Positions 28,237 to 41,281 are shown, numbered from the stretch's first letter. The stretch: DNA of 64,000 nt from Pseudomonas fluorescens (GCF_000802965.1 NZ_JSAK01000008.1:411220-475219), one strand, 5' to 3'. The notes: generated from the sequence alone by a model not told the origin. Numbers and translations: made by a program.

Positions 28237-29730
28237 ATGTCTCTCGCCATCGTCCACAGCCGCGCCCAGGTGGGTGTGGAAGCGCCTGCTGTTACCGTCG
28301 AAGTCCATCTGGCCAACGGCTTGCCGTCGCTGACCATGGTCGGCCTGCCCGAGGCCGCGGTGAAGGAGAGCAAGGATCGGGTGCGCAGTGCGATCATCAA
28401 TTCGGGGCTGCAATTTCCGGCACGGCGGATCACGCTCAATCTGGCCCCGGCGGATTTGCCCAAGGATGGCGGGCGGTTCGATTTGGCGATTGCCTTGGGG
28501 ATTCTTTCGGCCAGTGTGCAGGTGCCGGCGTTGACGCTGGATGATGTGGAGTGTCTGGGAGAACTGGCGCTGTCAGGCGCGGTGCGGGCGGTTCGTGGGG
28601 TGTTGCCAGCGGCATTGGCGGCGCGCAAGGCCGGGCGTTCGTTGATGGTGCCGCGGGTGAACGCCGAGGAGGCCTGTCTCGCGTCGGGACTGAAGGTGAT
28701 TGCGGTGGATCATCTGCTGGAAGCCGTCGCCCATTTCAACGGGCACACGCCGGTTGAACCGTATGTCTCGGATGGTTTGATTCACGCGAGCAAGCCCTAC
28801 CCCGATTTGAATGAAGTACAGGGGCAGCAAGCTGCCAAACGGGCGCTGTTGATTGCTGCAGCGGGGGCGCACAACTTGCTGTTCAGCGGGCCTCCAGGTA
28901 CCGGCAAGACGCTTCTGGCGAGCCGCCTGCCAGGATTGCTGCCACCGCTGAGCGAAAGCGAAGCTCTGGAAGTGGCGGCAATTCAGTCAGTCAGCAGTTG
29001 CACGCCGTTGAGCCATTGGCCGCAGCGCCCGTTCAGGCAACCCCATCACTCTGCCTCCGGCCCGGCGTTGGTTGGCGGCAGCTCGAAACCACAACCCGGC
29101 GAGATCACACTTGCTCATCATGGCGTGCTGTTCCTGGATGAGCTGCCAGAGTTTGATCGCAAGGTGCTGGAGGTTTTAAGGGAGCCACTGGAATCCGGCC
29201 ATATCGTGATTTCGCGGGCGAAAGATCGTGTTCGGTTTCCGGCGCGTTTTCAGTTGGTGGCGGCGATGAATCCGTGCCCCTGTGGATATCTTGGTGAACC
29301 CACTGGGCGGTGCTCTTGCACACCTGACATGGTTCAGCGTTATCGCAACAAACTCTCAGGACCGTTGCTGGATCGGATCGACTTGCACCTGACCGTGGCG
29401 CGGGAGGCCACCGCGTTGAATCCGGCAGTGAAACCAGGAGAGGACAGCGCCAGCGCAGCAGCACTGGTCGCTGAGGCTCGCGAACGACAGCAAAAACGTC
29501 AGGGCTGCGCCAACGCTTTCCTTGATCTGCCGGGGGTTCGTCGGCACTGCAAGTTATCCACAGCCGATGAGCATTGGCTGGAAAACGCCTGTGAACGGCT
29601 AACCCTTTCGCTGCGTTCGGCGCACCGGTTGCTGAAGGTAGCGCGGACGTTGGCGGATCTGGAGCAGGTCGAAGGGATCAGCCGCGAGCATCTGGCCGAA
29701 GCATTGCAGTATCGGCCGGCGACGCAATAA
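28237..29730 (+). CDS. comM: ComM/YifB, AAA+ Mg-chelatase-like helicase
   Basis: Hexameric helicase of the MCM/Mg-chelatase group that promotes branch migration during natural transformation in other gamma-proteobacteria. It has 497 residues from ATG 28237 with AAGGA upstream; in-frame codons before it lack a site. The N-terminal Lon-protease-like fold domain covers 1-165. Walker A is GPPGTGKTLL near residue 220, Walker B is GVLFLDELPEF near 300, sensor region NPCPCGYLG near 345. The C-terminal domain has LLDRIDLHLTVAREATAL and SLRSAHRLLKVARTLADLE. Role in this species not shown. Confidence 0.94.
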   Translation: MSLAIVHSRAQVGVEAPAVTVEVHLANGLPSLTMVGLPEAAVKESKDRVRSAIINSGLQFPARRITLNLAPADLPKDGGRFDLAIALGILSASVQVPALTLDDVECLGELALSGAVRAVRGVLPAALAARKAGRSLMVPRVNAEEACLASGLKVIAVDHLLEAVAHFNGHTPVEPYVSDGLIHASKPYPDLNEVQGQQAAKRALLIAAAGAHNLLFSGPPGTGKTLLASRLPGLLPPLSESEALEVAAIQSVSSCTPLSHWPQRPFRQPHHSASGPALVGGSSKPQPGEITLAHHGVLFLDELPEFDRKVLEVLREPLESGHIVISRAKDRVRFPARFQLVAAMNPCPCGYLGEPTGRCSCTPDMVQRYRNKLSGPLLDRIDLHLTVAREATALNPAVKPGEDSASAAALVAEARERQQKRQGCANAFLDLPGVRRHCKLSTADEHWLENACERLTLSLRSAHRLLKVARTLADLEQVEGISREHLAEALQYRPATQ

Positions 29731-29750
29731 GTGCCGACACCGCGTCGCTC

Positions 29751-29842
29751 CCATCGCGGGCAAGCCACGCTCCCAGAGGTTCAGCGTGCTTCACACGATT
29801 GCAGACCAACAAACCCTGTGGGAGCGGGCTTGCCCGCGATGG
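29751..29842. repeat. REP/BIME inverted repeat, family D
   Basis: CATCGCGGGCAAGCCACGCT (29752 onwards) pairs with TGGGAGCGGGCTTGCCCGCG (29819 onwards), one mismatch. It lies between convergent comM and the chemoreceptor gene. Confidence 0.82.
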
Positions 29843-29858
29843 CGATTTCAGCCGCGCC

Positions 29859-31835
29859 TCAACGGAAGCGGTCAACCTCGGAACGCAAATCCGCCGCCAG
29901 TTTCTCCAGCTCTTTAGCAGTGACCGCCAGGTTGGACACCACCTCACGCTGCTCACTGTTGGCCAGGGCAATACTCTGCAAATTGCTGCTGAGCAAAGTC
30001 GCAGTGCTGCTCTGCTCCTGAGTCGCCGTGGTAATCGCAGCAAATTGCTGACCGGCCGAGCGGCTTTGTTCGTCGATCCGCGCCAGTGCCGAAGCCACGT
30101 TGGCATTGCGCGACAAGCCTTCCTGCATCAGCACATTGCCCTGCTCCATGGTGCTAATGGCGTTGCCGGTTTCCTGTTGGATGCTCTGGATCATCACGGA
30201 AATTTCGTCCGTGGCCTGACGGGTCCGCGAGGCCAGGTTGCGCACCTCATCTGCTACTACGGCAAAACCACGACCCTGCTCACCGGCGCGAGCGGCTTCG
30301 ATCGCAGCATTCAGCGCCAGCAGGTTGGTCTGTTCGGCAATCGAGGTGATCACACCGACGATGCCGCCGATTTCCTGGGAGCGTTGACCCAAGGTGTTGA
30401 TCACCGTCGCCGTGCTGTTCAACGCACCGGCGATTTGCTCCAGCGACGAGGACGCTTCGTCCATGGACGTGCGACCGATCTGGGTTTGCTGTGCGTTTTC
30501 CTGGGCCAGACGCTGGGTGCTGCCCATGTTGTCGGCGATGTTCAGGGACGTGGCGCTGAACTCTTCCACGGCCCCGGCCATGCTGGTGATTTCGCCGGAT
30601 TGCTGCTCCATGCCTTCATAGGCGCCACCGGACAAACCGGACAAGGCCTGAGCGCGGCTATTGACCTCCATCGAGGCGTTGCGGATGTGCTCGACCATGG
30701 TCGACAGCGCTTGGCTCATCTGATTGAAAGCGCGGGCCAGCTGGCCGATTTCGTCGTTGCTCGACACGCTCAGGCGCACGCTCAGATCACCGGCACCCAA
30801 CGCCTCGGCCTGACGTACCAGATCACCCAGCGGCGCGAGTTTGCTGCGCAGCAACCAGACCGCTGAACCCACCGCGATCAGCATCGCCAACAGACTGCCG
30901 ATGGCCAATTGAATGCCGACGCTCCAGGTCACGGCGCTGATCTCGGTTTTCGGCATGCTCGCCACCACCGACCACGGCCCGCCTTCGAACGGCACGGCCA
31001 CGCTATAGAAATCTTCGGACTTGTCGCTCCAGAAATCTCCCTTGCCTGGTGTTTTCGCCAAGCCGTTGATGGTCGCAATGGCCTGATCCGGTACTTGCAC
31101 CCCGGCAATCGGCACCAGCCACTTGTTCTGCTCGTCCAGCAACGCCAGAGAACCGGTCTGACCGATGCGGAAACGCTTGAGGTTTTCGAACTGCGCTTTC
31201 TGCGCGTCGGTGTAATCAAATCCTACAAACAGCACGGCGATGACCTTACCGCCGCCATCCCGCACGGGGGTGTATTGCGTCATATAGAAACGATCAAACA
31301 GCAGCGCGCGTCCGACATAGCTCTGCCCCGCCATCAAGCGTGCATAAGCCGGGTTGGCGTGATCGAGCAGCGTACCGATAGCCCGATTGCCATCCTGCTT
31401 GGTCAAGGATGTGCTGACGCGAATGAAGTCTTCACCGCTGCGCACGAATACCGTGGCCACCCCCGCAGTCAATTGCTTGAACTCGTCCACTTCGTTGAAA
31501 TTATTGTTCAGTACGTCGCTGCCCAGGTGCAGCCCCGGCGTCTGAGTACCCGCGACGGCCACCGGCTCATCCGGGTGCACGCTCAGGCCGGCACTGAAAC
31601 GCTTCTCGAACAGACCGGCGAGACGCTGGGTGCTCTCACGCAACGTGCCGTGAAAGGTGCTCAATTGATCGGCCAGCAACCGGGCCTCGCTGGCCAGGTG
31701 CTCTTCGCGGGTAGCGAGGTTGGCGGTATCCAGCGAGCGCAGGGCGAACACGCTACTGCCAGTGATGACAATCGCTAGAATCACGGCGAGCGCGAGACCA
31801 AGCTGTGAAGCGATCCGGGCACGAGGTTGAGACAT
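29859..31835 (-). CDS. Methyl-accepting chemotaxis protein
   Basis: Transmembrane chemoreceptor of 658 residues. A GGAG stands before the ATG at 31835 ([16 protein letters not shown]); a longer reading would add 46 unrelated residues. Residues 8-32 are the first membrane helix. A long periplasmic sensor domain (about 33-310) is of the Cache type, with [24 protein letters not shown] second helix lies near 315-340 ([22 protein letters not shown]). A HAMP domain follows ([22 protein letters not shown]), then the methyl-accepting signalling domain with tip [35 protein letters not shown]. Ligand unknown. Confidence 0.95.
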   Translation of the reverse strand: MSQPRARIASQLGLALAVILAIVITGSSVFALRSLDTANLATREEHLASEARLLADQLSTFHGTLRESTQRLAGLFEKRFSAGLSVHPDEPVAVAGTQTPGLHLGSDVLNNNFNEVDEFKQLTAGVATVFVRSGEDFIRVSTSLTKQDGNRAIGTLLDHANPAYARLMAGQSYVGRALLFDRFYMTQYTPVRDGGGKVIAVLFVGFDYTDAQKAQFENLKRFRIGQTGSLALLDEQNKWLVPIAGVQVPDQAIATINGLAKTPGKGDFWSDKSEDFYSVAVPFEGGPWSVVASMPKTEISAVTWSVGIQLAIGSLLAMLIAVGSAVWLLRSKLAPLGDLVRQAEALGAGDLSVRLSVSSNDEIGQLARAFNQMSQALSTMVEHIRNASMEVNSRAQALSGLSGGAYEGMEQQSGEITSMAGAVEEFSATSLNIADNMGSTQRLAQENAQQTQIGRTSMDEASSSLEQIAGALNSTATVINTLGQRSQEIGGIVGVITSIAEQTNLLALNAAIEAARAGEQGRGFAVVADEVRNLASRTRQATDEISVMIQSIQQETGNAISTMEQGNVLMQEGLSRNANVASALARIDEQSRSAGQQFAAITTATQEQSSTATLLSSNLQSIALANSEQREVVSNLAVTAKELEKLAADLRSEVDRFR

Positions 31836-32020
31836 GACAGCTCCTGGCCGAGCAGCCAGATCATCCTGATCGCAGCGCATACTCAGCAAAATTTCTAATA
31901 ATGGGGAAAGCATCGAACCTGCACGAAGGTTCCATGTGCAGATATTCGGCGGCCAGCGGGAATACTTGAGCAATTAACCGGGATATGGCTCAAGGCCGCT
32001 ACTGCGGCGGCTTCATCGTT

Positions 32021-32941
32021 TCAGCTCAAGTGCTCGACATCGGGCAATTCCATGGCCCTGACTTCGTTTTGCAGGAAGTCGCTGAGCCGGCGCATCCGCT
32101 CACCGCCGGGGCGGGTTTTCGGCCAGACCAGGTAATATTTCTCACCGCTGGCAACGGCGGTCGGCCACGGCAGACTCAGACGTCCCTGGGCCACATCCTC
32201 CGCCACCATCAGCAAATCGCCCATGGACACGCCGTAACCTCGGGCGGCCGCGATCATGCCCAGCTCCAGCGTGTCGAACACCTGCCCGCCCTTGAGCGAC
32301 ACCTGCTCGGCGAGCCCCATGCGCTCCAGCCAATTGCGCCAGTCGCGGCGGTCCGGTGTCGGGTGCAGCAGTTCGGTGTTGACCAGACGCGCCACATCCC
32401 ATGGCTGATCGTTCAGGAGATTGGGCGCGCCCACCGGGATCAATTCCTCGGGGAACAGGTAACTCGCCTCCCAATCCGGAGGGAAATGTCCGTTGCTCAA
32501 TAACACTGCGCAATCGAACGGCTCATCGTTGAAGTCCACCGAATCGATATCCATCCAGGCGCTGGTCAATTGCACCTCGTTGCCCGGCTGCAAATGGCGG
32601 AAGCGACTGAGGCGCGCAAGCAGCCAGCGCATGGTCAGGGTCGACGGGGCTTTCATGCGCAGGATGTCGTCTTCGGCGCGCAAGGTATTGCAGGCTCGCT
32701 CCAGGGCAGTGAAGCCCTCGCGAATGCCCGGCAACAGCATTCGGGCTGACTCGGTCAGCTGCAAATTGCGACCACTGCGGTGAAACAAGCGGCAGGCAAA
32801 ATGCTCTTCGAGCGTACGAATATGCCGACTGACCGCACTTTGGGTGATCGACAGCTCTTCAGCGGCACGGGTGAACGAACTGTGCCGCGCCGCTGCTTCG
32901 AATGCGCGCAGGGCATACAAGGGAGGAAGACGACGTGACAT
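32021..32941 (-). CDS. LysR-family transcriptional regulator
   Basis: DNA-binding regulator of 306 residues. ATG at 32941 yields MSRRLPPLYALRAFEAAARH, with the winged helix-turn-helix FTRAAEELSITQSAVSRHIRTLEEHFACRLFHR at 20-52. The effector domain follows to residue 305 with a GcvA-like pattern (NLLNDQPWDVARLVN; GYGVSMGDLLMVAEDVAQGRL). It resembles the GcvA/DgdR branch. It is divergent from the MATE gene (gap 32942-33093), so it may control the exporter, as in the same position in P. aeruginosa; the signal is unknown. Confidence 0.92.
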   Translation of the reverse strand: MSRRLPPLYALRAFEAAARHSSFTRAAEELSITQSAVSRHIRTLEEHFACRLFHRSGRNLQLTESARMLLPGIREGFTALERACNTLRAEDDILRMKAPSTLTMRWLLARLSRFRHLQPGNEVQLTSAWMDIDSVDFNDEPFDCAVLLSNGHFPPDWEASYLFPEELIPVGAPNLLNDQPWDVARLVNTELLHPTPDRRDWRNWLERMGLAEQVSLKGGQVFDTLELGMIAAARGYGVSMGDLLMVAEDVAQGRLSLPWPTAVASGEKYYLVWPKTRPGGERMRRLSDFLQNEVRAMELPDVEHLS

Positions 32942-33093
32942 TGGGAAAGCTCCTACAACCGAATTCGGCCACCCTAGCAGAAACTTGCCAGCATGAGTTT
33001 GACTCATGCCATCCATCCTTTTTATCCCTTTGTGCAAACCCCGCAGAGCGCCGAGAATCGACGCTTTCCTGTTCTCTCTGACCATCGAGCGTG

Positions 33094-34497
33094 ATGACCA
33101 TGCAGCATCCAGCGCGTATTGAACTCTGGGCCATCCTGCGGCTGGCGGGGCCGTTGATTGCCTCGCAGTTGGCGCACATGCTGATGGTCCTCACCGACAC
33201 TTTGATGATGGCGCGCTTGAGTCCCGAGGCACTGGCCGGCGGCGGTCTCGGCGCTGCGACCTATTCCTTCGTATCGATTTTCTGCATCGGCGTGATTGCG
33301 GCGGTCGGCACATTGGTGGCGATCCGTCAGGGCGCGGGCGACATTGTCGGCGCGACCCGGTTGACCCAGGCCGGATTGTGGCTGGCGTGGTTGATGGCGT
33401 TGGTCGCCGGTTTGCTGTTGTGGAATCTGAAACCGGTGTTGCTGTTGTTCGGCCAGACCGAAAGCAACGTGCAGTCGGCCGGACAGTTTCTGATTTTCCT
33501 GCCGTTCGCCTTGCCCGGCTACCTCAGCTTCATGGCCTTGCGCGGCTTCACCAGCGCCATTGGCCGCGCGACGCCGGTGATGGTCATCAGCCTGGGCGGT
33601 ACGGTGGCCAACTTCCTGCTCAACTATGCATTGATCACCGGCATGTTCGGCCTGCCGAAACTGGGCTTGATGGGCATCGGCCTGGTCACGGCGATCGTGG
33701 CCAATCTCATGGCACTGGCGCTGGCGTGGCACATTCGCCGGCATCAAGCTTATGACGCTTATCCGCTGCGTCAGGGACTATCGCGGCTGAACCGGCAATA
33801 CCTGAAAGAGCTGTGGCGCCTGGGCCTGCCGATTGGCGGCACCTATGCGGTGGAAGTCGGGCTGTTTGCCTTCGCGGCGCTGTGCATGGGCACCATGGGC
33901 AGCACGCAATTGGCGGCACATCAGATCGCCCTGCAAATTGTTTCCGTGGCGTTCATGGTCCCGGCGGGGATTTCCTACGCGATCACCATGCGCATCGGCC
34001 AGCACTACGGCGCCGGGCAACTGCTGGACGCGCGACTGGCCGGACGGGTCGGCATCGCCTTCGGTGCGGCGGCGATGCTGTGCTTTGCCATGGTGTTCTG
34101 GCTGCTGCCGAATCAGTTGATCGGCCTGTTTCTCGACCACAACGACCCGGCGTTCCGTGACGTCATCAACCTGGCGGTAAGCCTGCTGGCAGTGGCGGCG
34201 TGGTTTGAACTGTTCGACGGCACGCAAACCATCGCCATGGGCTGCATCCGCGGGCTCAAGGATGCCAAGACCACGTTCCTCGTTGGACTGGGTTGTTACT
34301 GGCTGATTGGCGCACCGGCCGCGTGGTGGATGGCGTTCCATTTGAATTGGGGGCCGACGGGCGTGTGGTGGGGGTTGGCGTTGGGCCTGGCGTGTGCGGC
34401 GGTGAGTCTGACGTTGGCGTTTGAGTGGAAGATGAAGCGGATGATTCGGCGCGAGCCGGCGGCAGAGAATGGTTTCCAGATGGCCCAGCCTGACTGA
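33094..34497 (+). CDS. MATE-family multidrug efflux transporter
   Basis: Twelve-helix cation antiporter of the NorM type, 467 residues. It starts M-T-M-Q-H-P with ATG at 33094; a GTG at 33091 and an ATG at 33100 are alternatives. Helices begin ILRLAGPLIASQLAHMLMVLTDTLMM. The paired halves show SYAITMRIGQHYGAGQLLDAR at the start of the second. The acidic residue near the N-terminus (Asp in TDTLMMARL) is the likely ion site. The divergent LysR gene is a candidate regulator. Substrate not deducible; drug and organic cation export is typical. Confidence 0.93.
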   Translation: MTMQHPARIELWAILRLAGPLIASQLAHMLMVLTDTLMMARLSPEALAGGGLGAATYSFVSIFCIGVIAAVGTLVAIRQGAGDIVGATRLTQAGLWLAWLMALVAGLLLWNLKPVLLLFGQTESNVQSAGQFLIFLPFALPGYLSFMALRGFTSAIGRATPVMVISLGGTVANFLLNYALITGMFGLPKLGLMGIGLVTAIVANLMALALAWHIRRHQAYDAYPLRQGLSRLNRQYLKELWRLGLPIGGTYAVEVGLFAFAALCMGTMGSTQLAAHQIALQIVSVAFMVPAGISYAITMRIGQHYGAGQLLDARLAGRVGIAFGAAAMLCFAMVFWLLPNQLIGLFLDHNDPAFRDVINLAVSLLAVAAWFELFDGTQTIAMGCIRGLKDAKTTFLVGLGCYWLIGAPAAWWMAFHLNWGPTGVWWGLALGLACAAVSLTLAFEWKMKRMIRREPAAENGFQMAQPD

Positions 34498-34509
34498 AAT
34501 CCGCCTTGC

Positions 34510-34610
34510 TTTTGTGGCGAGGGAGCTTGCTCCCGCTCGGCTGCGGAGCAGTCGCAAAGCTTTTGGGGTCGCTGCGCGACCCAGCGGGAGCAAGCTCCCT
34601 CGCCACAAAA
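34510..34610. repeat. REP/BIME inverted repeat, family A
   Basis: Perfect 28-base arms TTTTGTGGCGAGGGAGCTTG onwards (34510-34537) and the complement (34583-34610). Between convergent MATE and GGDEF/EAL genes. Confidence 0.9.
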
Positions 34611-34633
34611 CCGCGTTCTTACAGGTTTTACGG

Positions 34634-36307
34634 TTAAACCACGATTTCCAACGGCGCCTGCTGACTGCTGCCGAACGTCAAGTACTCCACCAACTCCGCC
34701 AACGGCAACGGCTTGCTGATCAGGTAACCCTGCACCTGATCGCAATCAAACCCACGCAACAAGTCCAGCTGCTCCGGCGTTTCTACCCCTTCAGCAACCA
34801 CTTCCAGATTAAGGTTGTGCGCCAGGTTGATCATGGCGTGGACCAGTTTGCGGTTCTCTTCCCGTTGTTCCATGCCGCCGACAAAGCTCTTGTCGATCTT
34901 CAGCAAGGTGATCGGCAGGCTGTTGAGGTGCACGAACGATGAAAACCCGGTGCCGAAGTCATCGAGGGAGAAGCGCACGCCGAGGCGCCCCAGAGCGTCC
35001 ATGGTCTGCTTGACCAGATCACTGCGGCGCATGACCGCGGTTTCAGTCAATTCGAATTCCAGCCACTGCGCCTCGACACCGCGCTCTGCAATCAGTCGGC
35101 TCAGGGTCGAGAGCAACTGGCTGTCCTGAAACTGGCGGAACGACAGGTTGATCGCCATGTGCAACGGTGGCAGACCGCGTTCGCGTAACGCCTGCATGTC
35201 GCGCAACGCTCGGGAAATCACCCAGTAGCCGAGTGGCACGATCAAACCGCTTTGCTCGGCCAGCGGCACGAATTCGCTTGGCGGCAGCAAGCCGCGCTCA
35301 CTGTGACGCCAGCGCACCAAAGCTTCGAGACCGACGATTTGCCCGTCCTCAAGGTTCAGGCGTGGCTGGTAATGCAGCTCCAGCTCATCGCGGCGTAACG
35401 CCCGGCGCAACTCGGTTTCGAGGTCGGCGATGCTGCGGGCATTGCGGTTGATGCGTTCGTTGAAGATGTGAAAGGTGCAACCCTGGGTGCTCTTGGCTTG
35501 TTGCATGGCGATGTGTGCGTGCCACATCAACGGATCGGCACCGGCCTGGGCACGGGCGTGGGCAATGCCGAGGCTGGAGCCGATCAACAGGCTTTCACCG
35601 TCGACCCAATAGGGTTCGGCCAGCGCTTCGGTAATGCGTTCGGCCATCCATTCGGCGCGCTGTGGAGCGCGGCGGGTGTCGATCAGCAAGGCGAATTCAT
35701 CGCTGCCCAGTCGTGCCAGTTGATCGCCGGCCTCAAGCTGGCTTTTGAGCCGCGCAACCACTTGCAGGATCAAACGATCACCGGCCTGGTGGCCGAGAGC
35801 ATCGTTGGCGTGACGGAAGTTGTCGAGATCGAGGTGGCCCAGTGCCAGGCCGCGCCCCTCGTTTTCCGCCAGTCGCGCTGTCAGCAAGGTCTGAAAACCC
35901 TGGCGGTTGGCGATGCCGGTCAGCGGGTCTTGTTCGGCCAGGCGTTGCAGAGTGGTTTCCAGCACGCCACGTTCACGCACATGCCGCAGGCACCGGCGCA
36001 GCATGCCCGGGTCGAGATGGTCGCGGACCAGCCAGTCGCTCACACCGTCAGGCGCAAACTGTGGTTCATGTTCGAGCAACAACACCGTTGGCAGACTGCA
36101 ACGGCCGGGTGCCGGCTGAAGTGCCGGGATCGTCAACAACACCGCACTGCGGTTGTCTTCAAACAGGCTGCTGACCGACTCCCAACTCGGCGCGCTGATG
36201 AGCACGGCCGAGCTCCCCATCGGAGCCAGACACTCGCGCAACAACGCTGCCCACGCTGGCTCTTCGGCCAGTAGCAGCAAACGCAAGGGTTCGACAGGCG
36301 TAGACAA
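34634..36307 (-). CDS. GGDEF/EAL cyclic-di-GMP protein, probable phosphodiesterase
   Basis: A 557-residue protein. Residues 1-110 are a receiver-like fold lacking the phosphoacceptor Asp motif. The GGDEF domain (about 120-290) has the signature changed to GSDEF at 201-205, so cyclase activity is doubtful. The EAL domain (about 300-550) is intact: EAL at 328-330, Asn in MAINLSF, ELTETAVM, DDFGTGFSS, KIDKSFVGG and AEGVETPEQL. It should hydrolyse cyclic-di-GMP. The same position in P. aeruginosa holds ProE, an exopolysaccharide-controlling phosphodiesterase, so a similar role is plausible but not shown. Confidence 0.9.
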   Translation of the reverse strand: MSTPVEPLRLLLLAEEPAWAALLRECLAPMGSSAVLISAPSWESVSSLFEDNRSAVLLTIPALQPAPGRCSLPTVLLLEHEPQFAPDGVSDWLVRDHLDPGMLRRCLRHVRERGVLETTLQRLAEQDPLTGIANRQGFQTLLTARLAENEGRGLALGHLDLDNFRHANDALGHQAGDRLILQVVARLKSQLEAGDQLARLGSDEFALLIDTRRAPQRAEWMAERITEALAEPYWVDGESLLIGSSLGIAHARAQAGADPLMWHAHIAMQQAKSTQGCTFHIFNERINRNARSIADLETELRRALRRDELELHYQPRLNLEDGQIVGLEALVRWRHSERGLLPPSEFVPLAEQSGLIVPLGYWVISRALRDMQALRERGLPPLHMAINLSFRQFQDSQLLSTLSRLIAERGVEAQWLEFELTETAVMRRSDLVKQTMDALGRLGVRFSLDDFGTGFSSFVHLNSLPITLLKIDKSFVGGMEQREENRKLVHAMINLAHNLNLEVVAEGVETPEQLDLLRGFDCDQVQGYLISKPLPLAELVEYLTFGSSQQAPLEIVV

Positions 36308-36528
36308 GCTAGCTCCCTAGACTCTGCAAAGATGTAGGCGACCGGCATTATGCCGTGCCGATAACTAATGACAATGACATCAGTTATCAAACGAGACCTT
36401 TGTATCCGGAATTACGAACATTAGCCGCAATTTCCTTGCGCATCCTGCGTGAAAGTATCAAAACCGGCAAATATAGATAGCGTTGTGCGTCACAAGTCGG
36501 ACAGAGCAGCACAATTCGCTGAGCCTGT

Positions 36529-36534
36529 TAAAAT
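36529..36534 (+). promoter_or_regulatory. Extended -10 element of the rep promoter
   Basis: TGTTAAAAT contains TAAAAT at 36529-36534, 36 bases before the rep ATG. No good -35 is seen 17 bases upstream; the TG extension may compensate. Confidence 0.4.
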
Positions 36535-36570
36535 GCCGGCCCATTTCGTGACTGACTCCTGAATTTACGT

Positions 36571-38580
<2,010 letters not shown>

Positions 38581-38635
38581 AATTGAGCACTTTTTAATCA
38601 AAGCATTTTCAAACAAACAACTTTTGACAAGCTAG

Positions 38636-39238
<603 letters not shown>

Positions 39239-39247
39239 CGCTGTGAT

Positions 39248-39343
39248 CCCTGTAGGAGCTGGCTTGCCAGCGATGACGGTGTAACTGCCAACATACATGT
39301 TGAATGTTATGGCCTCATCGCTGGCAAGCCAGCTCCTACAGGG
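39248..39343. repeat. REP/BIME inverted repeat, family C
   Basis: 29-base arms CCCTGTAGGAGCTGGCTTGC (39248-39276) and the complement (39315-39343). The spacer holds CAACATACATGTTG. It sits after xpt and in front of the 3' end of the next gene. Confidence 0.9.
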
Positions 39344-39358
39344 GATCATCGTTCCTGG

Positions 39359-41281
39359 TTATTGCGCAGTGGCCTTGAGGCCGGTGAGCAGCAAACGCTG
39401 ATACAGATCTTCTTTCAGCCCTTGAGGGCTCGTCAGCCGCACGCGCTCCAGATGCTCAGGAAAGGCCGAAGGTTCCGGCGCATCCAGCGCAGCCTTCCCC
39501 AGTTCCAGCACTTCACTCAGCTTGAACTTGCTCTTGAGCCAGTTCAGCGCCCGTAACACATCCCGCTCCACTTCAGTGAAATCACAGCCTAACGGATACT
39601 CTGCAAACAACTGCGCATGCCGTGCCTGAATCGCCTGCAAACGCTCAGGATGGTTATCGGTGAAACGCGGATCGAGGCGGAATTCCTTCGGTAACTTGCC
39701 AACCTTCTGTGCTTGCTCAATCAGCCCCGCCTGGAAGCGCGAATCACTGATATTCAGCAACGCCTCGATCACCGCCGCATCGGTCTTGCCGCGCAAATCG
39801 GCGATGCCGTATTCGGTGACCACGATGTCCCGCAGGTGTCGCGGGATCGTGCAGTGCCCGTACTCCCAGACGATGTTGGAACTGACCTCTCCGCCCGATT
39901 CCCGCCAACTGCGCAGCAGCAACACTGACCGCGCACCTTGCAGCGCATGACCCTGGGCAACGAAGTTGTATTGCCCGCCCACACCGCTAAGCACGCGCCC
40001 GTCTTCCAGCTGATCGGCCACGCCAGCGCCGAGCAACGTCATGGTGAACGCGGTATTGATGAACCGCGCATCAATCCGCTGCAAGCGTTTCAGCTCTTCC
40101 TGCCCGTAAAGCTCGTTGATGTAGCTGATGCGAGTCATGTTGAATTCGAGCCGCTTGCTTTGCGGCAACTCGCGCAAGCGTTCGTAGAAGCTGCGCGGCC
40201 CGAGGAAAAAGCCGCCATGCACCGAAATGCCGTCGGTTTGCGCGGCTTCGTCGAGGATGCCGGCATTGGCCTGCTGTTGAGTCGGTACATCCGGGTAGAC
40301 CTTGCGCCGCACGATCCCGGCATCGGCCAGTACCAGCAAGCCGTTGACGAACATTTCGCTGCAACCGTACAGGCCTTTGGCGAACGGTTCGATGCCGCCT
40401 TCGCGCTCGATCAGTTGCGCCCATTGGCTGAGATCCACGTCAGCCAGCAAGGCCTTGTAAGCGTCACTGTCGGCCTGACGCGCCAACAACGCAGCAGTCA
40501 ACGCATCGCCCATGGCACCGATGCCGATCTGCAAGGTGCCGCCATCGCGCACCAGCGTACTGGCGTGCAAACCGATGAAGTGATCCTGGAAACCCACCGG
40601 CATGTTAGGCGTGGAAAACAGCGTGGCGCTGTCCTTCTCGTCGATCAGCAGGTCGAAGGTGTCGATCCCGACTTCGGCATCACCAGGCATGTAGGGCAAA
40701 TCGTCATGCACCTGGCCGAGCATCAGGATCGTCTCCCCGGCAGCCCGACGCTTGGCGATCATCGGCAACAGGTCGAGGGTGATGTCCGGGTTGCAGCTCA
40801 GGCTCAAGCGGTCTGGATGCTCGGGATGACTGGCCACCAATTGCGCCACCAGGTTCAACCCGGCGGCATTGATGTCCCGAGCGGCGTGGCTGTAGTTGCT
40901 GCTGACGTAGTCCTGCTGAGCCGATGCGCTGTCAAGCAGGCTGCCCGGCAGCATGAAAAACTGCTGGATGTGAATGTTGGCTGGCAGGTTGTCACGCTGC
41001 AGGCCGGCGAGGAAATCCAGCTCCGGATAATCACCAAAAACCCGTTCTACAAAGGGCTCGAGAAAGCGCTTTTGCAGCCCGTCACCCAACGCAGGACGGC
41101 CGAGGCAAAGGGCGGTGTAGATCGTCAGCTGACGGTCGGGCAATTGCGCGATGCGTTGATACAACGCGTTGACGAAGTGGTTGGGTTTGCCCAAGCCCAG
41201 GGGCAGGCCCATGTGAATATGCGCCGGCAATCGCGCCAACACATCATCAACCGCTTGCTCGATAGAACACAACTGCACCAT
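39359..41281 (-). CDS. Acetyl-CoA hydrolase/transferase-family protein
   Basis: Family I CoA-transferase-like enzyme of 640 residues, related to acetyl-CoA hydrolases and 4-hydroxybutyrate CoA-transferases. ATG at 41281 gives MVQLCSIEQAVDDVLARLP; the frame is open further up through a REP element but that reading is not protein-like. N-terminal domain (1-240) and C-terminal catalytic domain (from about 280) with SGVGGQYNFVAQGHALQGARSV and EYGHCTIPRHLRDIVVTEYGIADLRGKTD. Which acyl-CoA it uses cannot be told; it is not the standard Ach1 or Scc pair. Ends 16 bases from the xpt-side REP. Confidence 0.85.
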   Translation of the reverse strand: MVQLCSIEQAVDDVLARLPAHIHMGLPLGLGKPNHFVNALYQRIAQLPDRQLTIYTALCLGRPALGDGLQKRFLEPFVERVFGDYPELDFLAGLQRDNLPANIHIQQFFMLPGSLLDSASAQQDYVSSNYSHAARDINAAGLNLVAQLVASHPEHPDRLSLSCNPDITLDLLPMIAKRRAAGETILMLGQVHDDLPYMPGDAEVGIDTFDLLIDEKDSATLFSTPNMPVGFQDHFIGLHASTLVRDGGTLQIGIGAMGDALTAALLARQADSDAYKALLADVDLSQWAQLIEREGGIEPFAKGLYGCSEMFVNGLLVLADAGIVRRKVYPDVPTQQQANAGILDEAAQTDGISVHGGFFLGPRSFYERLRELPQSKRLEFNMTRISYINELYGQEELKRLQRIDARFINTAFTMTLLGAGVADQLEDGRVLSGVGGQYNFVAQGHALQGARSVLLLRSWRESGGEVSSNIVWEYGHCTIPRHLRDIVVTEYGIADLRGKTDAAVIEALLNISDSRFQAGLIEQAQKVGKLPKEFRLDPRFTDNHPERLQAIQARHAQLFAEYPLGCDFTEVERDVLRALNWLKSKFKLSEVLELGKAALDAPEPSAFPEHLERVRLTSPQGLKEDLYQRLLLTGLKATAQ

